Source: Pyricularia pennisetigena
Taxonomy: Eukaryota > Ascomycota > Sordariomycetes > Magnaporthales > Pyriculariaceae
Length of the DNA: 64,000 nucleotides
NCBI RefSeq assembly: GCF_004337985.1
Contig: NC_043742.1
Span: 5,073,259-5,137,258 of the forward strand
Reading direction: 5' to 3'
The notes under the pieces are model-generated. The model did no database searches. It saw nothing but the letters and a program-made list of their open reading frames with translations, and had not been told where the DNA came from. The number at the start of each line of letters is the position of its first letter. The first letter of the stretch is position 1. A program made the position numbers and the translations under genes. Below are positions 55,887-64,000 of this stretch, in pieces.

Positions 55887-58073
55887 ATTTGTTGCTGTCT
55901 TGTGGAAGACGGACTAGCAGTAGATGCTATAAGTGAATGATGGTGGCAGGTAGGACTATCGAGGAGTGACAGGCGTACAGAGCTTTCTGTGCGAGATGTT
56001 TTCAGGTACCAAGGCAATAATGATATTGATGGTGATGTTGGGAAAACCGCAGACAAGACGCTTGGCAAGACAACAAAAAAGAGTGAGCAAGGAGGGGACG
56101 TATATATGGAACTTCTCTTGACAACAAAAGGCTCCGGACCGAATCCCCACTTGACCTCGGCTTTTGGAATTTGCCTTTGCAAGAGTCACTGCACTGCCTG
56201 CCCTTCAGGGAACTTGCTCCCGGATTTGATCCATTTATTCCCCATAAACAGAGAAAGTCTCCGCACGCCGTCTGCGCGCTAGACGTTGGGCTACGTGTAG
56301 CGAGTAGTTGACGTGCTATGCCCCCATCCATAGCAAGCATGGGTATATGTAGAGAATAGATTTGGTAAGTGTGTAGGTAATGACGGTGACGGTTGACGGC
56401 TCTTAGCGGCTCTTCTGACCGAGATTTCCACCGCTTGTGCGGATCCGTTCTTGCTGTGCTTGACATGTGCACTTGATCCCGAAACCTTGCCGGTTGGCAG
56501 ACACCAGCTGGAGAGACTAGGCCGACCGGCAACCGGGTCTGAACCAAAATCTCATCATCCGGGGCGGCCTGAAAAATGATACGCGTTGAACATATAATGC
56601 CACGTAAGGGTGCTGTTGAGCAAAAGCTTCCGTCAGTCCGATCGATTCTGATATACCATTTGCTTCCTGTTTTGGATTGTTACCCCCACACCACCCCGCG
56701 CCTACACAAGCCACACAAGCCACGTCAGCCACATCTTAGACTAGCAAGGCTCACCAAACACGACCCCAACCCTGACAAGCAATGGCTACAATCCAAATAA
56801 ATCTCGACTACACTTCATAATCTCTACAGCACGAGGTCTGCGATGTGCGATGCAGCTCTTGCCTGTCCGGGATCGAAGATCAGGGCCGTACCGCTGGTTT
56901 GGCAACGACCCAGTTCCACCGAGTACCAAGTGCGCAGTATTTACTTCTTGTTATGGCAGCAACAGCCAAGCCCTGGGTCTAGACCTGGACCGACCCATGG
57001 ACAACAACCCTTGCTCCCCTGCAATCAGCAAAATACAACCTGCAGTGGTCGTTGGGCTAGTCTAGCCCCATCCAACCTTATTTGCCTCCCACATCTTTTC
57101 TTCACTCGCCAATCTGTGCAACGTCCCGGTCGTATTCATTGTGACCGCCAAGAGGTCCGGAGCTTCTTTTGATCTCTTTGAAAGTGCAGGGCGAGAGGCG
57201 CCAGAAGATGCTACAGAGGTTCGCATTGCTTCCTTCCCTTTTTTTTTTCTTCTCCTAAAGGAGCCGGTGAGGGTTTGTGAAAGCAATCGGCGGACGGTAC
57301 GGATTGGAGCGTGTACATTCCAAAGTCCAGATGCGCCTGCCGCCTTTTCTGAGCTGTCACCCCATGTTGGTGTGGCTTCCTTACCTTAGTTCGGACGGAC
57401 TAGCCCATGTTATTTGGGTAAGGTAGACAAGCGAGGTACCTGGTCTGCAACACACCCATGTTACCTTATAAGGAAGGGAAGGTACGCAAAAGTAGTCAAA
57501 TCCCGGTCGCACGCGGCTGATTCTCTTTCCGCGCCTTCTTTTTCTACAGTACTTCTTGCTCTTTGCTTCACAACTCACAACCACTTTGGGGTCTTGTGCT
57601 GCTTCCTTCCTGTTTGCCTTTCAACATTGTAACCGCAACACAGACGGGAGGAGTCCTGTTTGCAAGCAAACTTGTGCCTGCCATGCCATTCCTCATAGCT
57701 GGTCCGCCTTCCTGACGTCTGAAGGCTCGTTTTCTGAGCTTTTCCCTTCGCCAAGGACGTGTCAAGATTTCACGAGCTATGTCTCACCTCGTCGTGGGCT
57801 GAAGGTACACCCAGAATCACATACAGTCGACAACTTGAATCCGTCACGTCAATCAATCTTGTCATCAATCGCTACAAATCTTGTAGGGTGATACCCTCGT
57901 TCTCACGGCTGGATCTTTCGTCTTCGGTTCAAAAGACTCCTGTATTGAGCTCCCCAACCACGAAATTGCCAGTCAACTCTGCAAAATCTCGCGATTACGA
58001 TTCTTCCTGCTCAAAGCCGTACACACGCACACGCACGTTATTCCAAGACTGTTTTTTTTTTTTTTTTTCCAAC
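55887..58073. promoter_or_regulatory. Divergent 2.2-kb spacer between SET and GPI-type protein genes
   Basis: This holds the promoters of both genes. It includes T-rich DNA at 57238-57252 and a T17 tract (58052-58068) that ends 5 nt before the start codon of the GPI-type protein. A frame stays open from 57759 into that gene but translates to unstructured sequence. No other gene is supported. Confidence 0.5.
58052..58068 (+). repeat. Poly(T) tract of 17 nt next to a start codon
   Basis: T17 at 58052-58068 is followed by CCAAC and the ATG at 58074. It could be the pyrimidine tract of a leader intron, or part of a very U-rich leader. Confidence 0.85.
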
Positions 58074-58832
58074 ATGCTTCTCAATCCTATTTTCCTCATC
58101 GTCGGCCTGGGCGCGGGCGTCGGCTCGGCCTACCACCTGCTTCGCCTACCAAACTCAATGGGCTACAAGAGGGAGTGGGCAGAACTCTCGCCGTGCAGCA
58201 ACTTTAATATCAGTCAAGTCATGGTGGGAACCAAGTACTCGGTCAATGGTTACCCGTTGGCAGTCACCTCCACCAACGCCAACGTCACTCTCACGGTCAG
58301 GGTCCGGCTTCTCAACAATTCTGCCGAAGAAAAGTTCCAGCAGATCTTGCCACCACTGGTCATGTCCATGTATGGCACTCTATGCATTCCGTCAGTCCCC
58401 GTCGACAAGAAGTGGGCTGGCCAGCTTGCCCAGTACCAAGTCATCTCGGACCATGCCTCCATGAGGACCTACCAGGTGTGTTGGTCCTTAACTCTTCGAA
58501 AATCATCGATCTCAGTTGATGGAAAAGTAGGTTTTGATGCTGACTCTGTTTGCCAAAATTTGCAGTGCTCTCTCGTCCAGTTTGTGGATACACCCGCCGT
58601 GGACGCTTCGTCTTTTGACGTCTGTAAGAACACTACTGGCGTTAATGGTACATTCCAGGAATGGGGGAGCGAGATTCTCACCACACCTACACCGTCCTCC
58701 GCTCTGCCAGCTCCGACCGAGGTCGAGCCGGAGAGTGCGGCTCAGGACAATATGGCCAAACTGAGCCCCTGGATGATGGTCGGCGTGCCGGCCATTACTG
58801 GTCTTCTTCCGATTCTTTTTACTGTTTTCTAA
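58074..58832 (+). CDS. Secreted, probably GPI-anchored small glycoprotein
   Basis: Exons are 58074-58475 and 58566-58832, giving 222 residues. The 90-nt intron (58476-58565) has a GTGTGT donor, a GCTGAC branch site and a TTTGCAG acceptor. It preserves frame without a stop, so retention would add 30 residues including two Cys. The protein starts with a hydrophobic leader (residues 1-20) that fits a signal peptide, and ends with a hydrophobic segment (VGVPAITGLLPILFTVF) after a Ser/Ala/Pro-rich stretch, the pattern of a GPI-attachment signal. Several N-glycosylation sequons are present (NIS, NVT, NNS, NTT, NGT). Only four Cys remain after splicing. I recognise no family. It is probably a cell-surface protein of the fungal wall; in a plant-associated fungus it would be a candidate host-contact protein. 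Confidence 0.75.
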   Translation: MLLNPIFLIVGLGAGVGSAYHLLRLPNSMGYKREWAELSPCSNFNISQVMVGTKYSVNGYPLAVTSTNANVTLTVRVRLLNNSAEEKFQQILPPLVMSMYGTLCIPSVPVDKKWAGQLAQYQVISDHASMRTYQVCWSLTLRKSSISVDGKVGFDADSVCQNLQCSLVQFVDTPAVDASSFDVCKNTTGVNGTFQEWGSEILTTPTPSSALPAPTEVEPESAAQDNMAKLSPWMMVGVPAITGLLPILFTVF

Positions 58833-59883
58833 GGATGTCTTGGAACCCTTTACAACCTGGCCTCCCTGCTCCTCGGTGGCTGATCTCATTTAGCACAGAG
58901 AGGATACGAGATGGGGGGTGGGTATGTGTAAGATGGTACAACTGGGGCCTCACTAGAACTAGTCAAGATGAAGCGTGGCGTTTGCTGGGATCTTATTATT
59001 TCTTTTATGGTGTCGATCGCTGGTTGGCACAGGATGAAAAGTTGATTTTTGGGAGGATATGTGCTGCTTTTTGTTAATGAAGATATCCCGCCAATCTTTT
59101 TGGTATGCATTGTTCATAGGTAATAGAAACAATACAAATAATCAAGGGAGCGTTCGTCTTCTTCAACTGCAGTGGTTTCAGGTCTTGACCGTCAGTAGTA
59201 TCGATGGGTGTCTCCCTACACATGCCTGCATTTCTGTCAACCCCTCGGGTTTCTCTGATCCATTCATGGCGTGACCCAGGACAATCTCAGTCTTCAGTAA
59301 GCAAACCAATCCGCCATTGGCACTGGGCTTGATTCAAATGGGTACTGGAATCCATTTCTAAAACTTTTCCCGACTAACAGGAAGCTTAACCGGGCTACGT
59401 TGTCGCCGTTGCTGAGGAGGAGGAAGTTGAATGCAAGAGCAAACTTGATTCGGATTCGAAGCGTCTTTTAAGGACACATAAAACGTCGCAGTCAAACTCG
59501 GGGCCGAGGACCTGGTCGTCAACCAAGAGTTGCCATTCGTCCTCCGCTTGACATTTGAGACCACATCTTGTTTACGCTGGGAACACAATATGCTTCCATC
59601 GAAGGGGATGGAGCTTTGGTTGCACTTGGCCATGTAGTCCCAGGTTGAGGCAGCTGCCGATACAAGTTCGCTTCTTCACTATGCCTGCGATTTACCCGAC
59701 GCTCGGAAAAGCCTCGTCACCCGCAGCAGTCCCTAGAATGGGTTCTGCCATGGCCCGAGATTGTTTTGTGGTGCCAGGCCGGTATAGCACTGAATCCAAC
59801 TTAATTCCACTGGGGATGTGGAGTAAGGCTCCGCTCAACCGCCAACGGTTACCATAGATACTCTCACATTGGCAGATAATGTA
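58833..59883. other. Convergent spacer between GPI-type gene and ORC2
   Basis: A 1.05-kb 3' spacer. A 91-codon minus frame (59358-59633) has no recognisable content. I see no gene. Confidence 0.5.
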
Positions 59884-61833
59884 TTAACCCATCAGGTCTT
59901 CTAAGATGCTCTCTATCTCCTCTTTTCGGAAAGGTAAGCATAAAAGCTCAGTTCCTAGCGCATCTTTCCGGCTGGTGATGATTTGGTGATCATGGAATCT
60001 GCGTTTTGATGGTGTGTCAGTCATTGGACAAGAAGGCATGTCACTTTAGGCGGATTCCAAAAAAAAAAAAAAAAAAAAAAAAAAAAGGTAAACTTACTCT
60101 TTGAGCAGCGTCCTGAAAGCCATCTCCGAACTGCAAATGAATTCCTCAACCGCCTTGTTATACATCATCCTGTACTCGACCCCTGGGCCATCCGCACCCG
60201 AAAGGTCTCCTATTCCCATGCCGCTGCCCTCGTCCATGGCCACGAGGACTTCAGTGACAAGCAGACGGAAGAGGTTCTTGGCGTTCTCCGGCAGACTACG
60301 CAGCACGAATATGACGCCGTCCTTGCCGCCGACGCGCCGGTCCTTGCGGCCCAGCAGCTCGTGGACCTCGTCGACAACATCAAGCTCCGCGGCACCAAAG
60401 GGTGCAAAAGTCGTGCAGTCGTGCATGGCAAAATTGAACTGGGACCTCTGGCCCGCGTCCCACAGCAAAGAGAAATCGGGCGTGTCAGCGGAGCAAACGA
60501 GGCGGACCTGTTTGTGTGAGGCGAGCTGTGCGAGGATAGCCTGTGTCGTGTTGCTGGAACCGCCCTTGCGCATCCCTGGCGCATCGATAGAGTTTACTAT
60601 TATCGTGAGAACGGCCTCGGGGTGCTCAGCAAGCAGCGCTGTGAGCCCTTGAGCCATGTTCACGGGGAGGGTTGCTGGGAGTCTAAATGACGGGTCGACA
60701 GCGCGTGCCATCGTGCTCAGGGCCTCCTTGATGCCGCCCGACGTGCGCACATAGCCGTTGACCACTACTATCTTGTTGTGGCCTCGCTGGTATAGCTCTG
60801 TCGCGAACCTCTGGAGGAGGGCGCGTTTAGAGCCGTAGCCATACAGGCAGACGCTGAAACCTTGGGATAACTCGAACGCCCATTGTCGGAAGGAGTCGGC
60901 ATGCATGTTCTGTAAGAATGTGACATCACTAGCGTGCGGATCCTTGTAGTCCCGTAACAAGTTGAAGTACTCCTCGTGCGTGAGTAGCTCCAGGTTCAGT
61001 CTGTTCCCTGAGGTTTTAAGAGAGCCAGGCTTGTTTTGGAAGAAGTAACGCTCATACGGGGGAAGATCTCGTGGAGGTGTGGGAGATCTCTTCCTTGCTG
61101 GTCCGTTTTTCCCGCTTCCTTTTGGCCGACCGGGTCTCCTCCTTGTCGGGGTAGGGGCCACCTCCGACTGCTCCCCCGTTTCCAAATCTTCTGGAGGAGC
61201 CTCGACTTCCACGGTTGGTATCTGCTGGCCTCCATCTTTGTCGTCCTCGTCCTCGCTTGACTGGTAAATCTCCCTCGCCAGAACGTCGTCGCCGGCTTCG
61301 TCGTCACTCATCATGCCCGAGACCACACGCTCAATCATCGTCCTTACGCTTTTCTTTCGCGCTGACCGATCGGCGAGGTTCCGCCTGCGCGGCGTATCTA
61401 TCCCGTTCGGTCCATTGGCCTTGACTGGGGTTGCCCATTTCCTGCCGCTCTGTGATTTGGACGGCGTGGTGTGAATCCCGTTCAAGGGCGGCTTGGGCAG
61501 ATTCTTGCTGCCCTTCGGCCTGCCTGGTTTCCTCTTGGTGAGTGTCTGGGCCGGTTCTTCCTGTGCATTGCCGATGAGATCGTCGGCGTTCCTTTTGACG
61601 GGTTGTCTATCCTCCTCTGTGGCCTTGGGTTCGACCAATGCTCTGGGTGCAGGCTCTGGCCGTGTTTTTGTTTCTTGTGGGGAGTCTCGATATCGAGTGG
61701 GTTTCCGTCTTTTTCGTGGTGTCAGGTCCTTTTCGGCCTCTGGTTCATCTTGGGCATGTCCTCTTTTCCTGGCGCTCGTCTGTTCTTCTGAGGGTGATGT
61801 CGGCAACTCCCCGAGTGAGTTTGTGGTTCGCAT
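59884..61833 (-). CDS. ORC2: Origin recognition complex subunit 2
   Basis: Subunit of ORC, which binds replication origins and loads MCM with Cdc6 and Cdt1. Exons on the minus strand are 61833-60098 and 59998-59884, giving 616 residues. The 99-nt intron (59999-60097) has a GTAAGT donor, a long T tract (A28 at 60059-60086 on +), an ACTGAC branch site and a GCAG acceptor. The second exon supplies the expected Orc2 C-terminal winged-helix end (EFHDHQIITSRKD, then LPFRKEEIESILEDL), so a model stopping at the donor (579 residues) is truncated. The N-terminal 260 residues are disordered and basic, with two AT-hook motifs (RKPGRPKGS at 101-109, RRRPGRPKGS at 231-240). The AAA+-like core starts near 260 and has the degenerate P-loop-like GYGSKR at 332-337, as is normal for Orc2. 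Confidence 0.95.
60059..60086 (+). repeat. Poly(A) tract of 28 nt inside the ORC2 intron
   Basis: A28 on + is T28 on the transcribed minus strand. It lies about 10 nt after the donor of the last ORC2 intron, not in the usual polypyrimidine position. Confidence 0.9.
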
Positions 61834-62326
61834 GTCTTTTTGCGTGTCGGAGGCTTAATTAAAATGTGTAAGGTCGATCTGACGTGGGCTTGTTGTCACT
61901 GGCAGCTTTGCTTTCAATTGATGTGGATGAGGGCAAAAGATAGAAGATAGGCGGGTATAATATTCTGTTGTCTGTGAAGTGTTAACCATGATGCAAGCAT
62001 GCAGCTGGACGCGTCTTGAACACGCGCTCGCACAGACCCGAGGCGCCCCGTTGCAAGGGTTCAGGGATCGCAACAGCCGTCATCTCTAGGCATCCCAAGT
62101 ACCTGCAAGGTACCACGCACCAGTAAGAAAACACCAACAGGGTACTGAATGACGGGTGACATCAATTTCAGGCACTAATTCTATAGGCGATTGTCATTCC
62201 CCAACTACACCACACTACCAGGACGCTCTCTTTGCCCAGTTCAATCATCTGAAACCATAGATTCTTAATAAGTCAGCGGGACTGAACGTAGCATTCAAAG
62301 AAAAAAAAAATTCCCTCGCGGCAATC
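61834..62326. promoter_or_regulatory. Divergent ORC2/GEP4 promoter
   Basis: A compact 493-nt spacer that must hold both promoters. It includes an ACGCGT word at 62009-62014, and an A10 tract at 62301-62310 in the GEP4 leader. Confidence 0.6.
62009..62014. promoter_or_regulatory. MCB-like ACGCGT element upstream of ORC2
   Basis: ACGCGT is the MluI cell-cycle box bound by MBF/SBF-type factors at G1/S genes in yeasts. It sits 176 nt upstream of the ORC2 ATG, with another CGCG core nearby (62023-62026). The assignment is inferred from motif and gene function; one hexamer can occur by chance. Confidence 0.45.
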
Positions 62327-63201
62327 ATGAATCTCAACCTTTCAGCATCGCTAAACATTTTCAAACTGGTTGCAAATCCTGCACTGTGCCTGCCTCACAC
62401 AACAGTTAATACCTTCAATGACTTGCCATTGCCTCTAGGCAAAGCATTCAAAGGCGGCAAAGATGGGGCCGAGGTTGACATAAAGGCTGTTGTTCTGGAT
62501 AAGGATGACTGCTTTGCATACCCAGAAACAAACGTCATACACGAGCCTTACAAGGTAAACATCATGTCGGCATTTTCTTTCCTCTTTTTTATTTTTTATT
62601 TTTTTTTATTTACTATTTTTTTGTTCTTCCTCCGAAAAACCCCCCCTTCGCCTCAGCCTCTCCACTGTAGAGTCAACCTAACCGTAGATGCAACCAGGAC
62701 CGATTCGCAGCCCTCAAGGCAGCATATCCTGGCCGCCGGCTTCTCATCGTCTCCAACACAGCGGGCGCGCTGAGCCATGACCCAAAGAGGAAGCTAGCCC
62801 AGGAGCTCGAGGAAACTACCGGGGTCGTGGTTCTCTCGCACAAGACCAAGAAGCCCGGCTGCGGCAGCGAGATCATGGAGTACTTCCGCGCCCATCCGGA
62901 TACGGGCGTTACCTCACCCGCCCAGATCGCCGTTGTCGGCGATCGCCTCTCGACCGACATGATGCTGGCCAACATGATGGGCAGCTGGGGTGTATGGGTC
63001 AAGGATGGGGTGGCACCTATGCAGAAGAAGAGCATTGTAAGTTTTCTCTCTCTCACTCACACACACACACACAGTCTCCGTCCGTTGAAGCTTTGGCGCC
63101 TAATTGATCATCTTTAGTTTTCCCGGCTCGAGCATCGCTTGATGCCATTTCTTCTCAAAAGGGGTTACTCGGCCCCACAACCACAAAGTCCTTTCGAATG
63201 A
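62327..63201 (+). CDS. GEP4: Mitochondrial phosphatidylglycerophosphate phosphatase Gep4
   Basis: HAD-type phosphatase that turns phosphatidylglycerophosphate into phosphatidylglycerol in the mitochondrial matrix, a step in cardiolipin synthesis. Exons are 62327-62554, 62698-63036 and 63118-63201, giving 216 residues. All three meet in phase 0. Branch-like CTAAC (intron 1) and CTAAT (intron 2) are visible. The N-terminus MNLNLSASLN is typical of fungal Gep4. Motif I is VVLDKDDCF with nucleophile Asp58 and Asp60. Motif II is in LLIVSNTAG, the Lys region is SHKTKKPGCG, and motif IV is VVGDRLSTDMMLAN. The last exon ends YSAPQPQSPFE. Intron 1 is T-rich and intron 2 contains CT and CA repeats. Confidence 0.95.
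63050..63073 (+). repeat. CT/CA microsatellite in GEP4 intron 2
   Basis: A short CT run passes into CA repeats ending near 63073, inside the intron 63037-63117. Confidence 0.8.
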
Positions 63202-64000
63202 GGTAGGCTTAGCCAGGGACGAGATACATCTAGACTAGGTATTGTTTAATGCAACTATAGACTTCGCTATTCTCCATCATGCTGCTGGCTATGTTGCAAG
63301 TATAGTACTGTGCTTGTGCCTTAGGCCTCGAAAAACCAAGAGGGTATTTTTTCTACACACGCCCCTCGTGCGCTTGATTATCATTCAGATCATCCGGACA
63401 CTCGTGGCTTTTTGTATGTAGGTAATCTCACGCAGCATTATCCAGTTGGGCTTCCTGAGCAATTTGCCCCATTGGCGTTGACTATGAGCACGTATGAGAG
63501 CTGGTAATTTCCACGGTAGGTCATGACAATAAGAAAGGTTCTATTCAGCTAGACGAGACTCAATCAACGAAGTGGTTGAGACACATCAATGAGCTTGAGT
63601 GTCTTCAAGCCTGGCATAGTTGTAATGACAGCATTTCGCCATGACTTGGACGGAAGGGACAGTCGGATAGAATATCACAGTCCTGCATTAGGAATTCCCG
63701 CTTAGACCTAGCCCCCAATTATAGAGAGTAAGGCTCGACTGCTTGAAATGGAGTAGAACAAGTGCGTCACTCGCCCAGTATTACATGGTGAAAGGAACAG
63801 CATCTGAAGCACCAGTACCAAGGCGTTTCGTTCATAAGCAATTCAGCCTGGTCTGAACCTGCTCTGTACGTTAATCACGCTCATCGGTCTATTCTCAGTC
63901 TCGAATGAAGCGTGCGCGTGACTGAAGGGCACTTATCTCAGCAGACCAACAACGCACAAATCCATCCACTTAACCGAACTTATTTTGGTGTAGAGTCTTT
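63202..64000. other. 3' flank of GEP4 to window end
   Basis: No open frame of note, no repeats beyond scattered short words, and no RNA gene that I can recognise. Confidence 0.5.

Noticed and set aside
57759..58073. N-terminal extension of 105 codons on the GPI-type protein
   Set aside because: It includes the T17 tract read as Phe and no structured sequence; the Met at 58074 gives a proper signal-peptide start.

Overview
The window is nuclear DNA of a filamentous ascomycete (Pezizomycotina). Genes are split by short GT-AG introns (about 48-110 nt, with a few long ones) carrying CTAAC/CTGAC-like branch sites. Coding DNA is GC-rich, and spacers are full of poly(T)/poly(A) and pyrimidine tracts. 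The proteins point to Sordariomycetes. The Pab1-type protein with a charged insert in RRM4, Ras2 and the other orthologues best fit Magnaporthales (Pyricularia/Magnaporthe-like); this is from memory of the families and was not searched. There are three assembly gaps (14973-15080, 46340-46378, 48304-48305), and the first gene is cut by the left edge.

Layout, left to right: a 5'-truncated membrane/coiled-coil protein (+, 1-1340); PAB1 poly(A)-binding protein (-, 2516-4878); HUL5-like HECT ubiquitin ligase (+, 7650-11316); gamma-glutamyl phosphate reductase (-, 11823-13160); an APH/choline-kinase-fold protein (+, 13513-14907); an MFS drug/H+ antiporter (+, 16384-18395); a serine racemase/threonine dehydratase-type PLP enzyme (+, 19488-21117); RAS2 (+, 25909-26945); an 8-kb gene-poor stretch; OPY2 (-, 34987-36413); ARPC5 (+, 39547-40349); NDUFAF5-type methyltransferase (-, 40586-41714); AP-2 alpha adaptin (+, 42592-46057); a YggS/PLPBP PLP-homeostasis protein (-, 46867-47706); a small Cys-rich protein (+, 48690-49130); an unknown 576-residue protein (-, 49340-51070); a type II membrane protein (+, 52631-54625); a SET-domain protein (-, 54987-55886); a GPI-type secreted protein (+, 58074-58832); ORC2 (-, 59884-61833); and GEP4 phosphatidylglycerophosphate phosphatase (+, 62327-63201).

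This is mainly a housekeeping chromosome segment and not an operon or gene cluster. Functions include mRNA binding, ubiquitylation, proline synthesis, endocytosis (AP-2, Arp2/3), replication origin recognition, mitochondrial assembly and cardiolipin synthesis, and signalling (Ras2; the Opy2 membrane anchor of the HOG/Ste11 pathway). The most useful results come from splicing. Several true C- or N-termini are hidden behind introns (PAB1, ORC2, SET protein, OPY2). Two introns are frame-preserving (PLPBP, GPI protein). Two microexons occur (14 nt in AP-2 alpha, 21 nt in the MFS transporter).

I found no CRISPR array, rRNA, convincing tRNA, intact transposon or secondary-metabolite cluster. The best candidates for new biology are a secreted GPI-type protein, a small Cys-rich protein with a perfect 30-nt duplication, two conserved-looking proteins of unknown function, and a coding-like stretch broken by an assembly gap.
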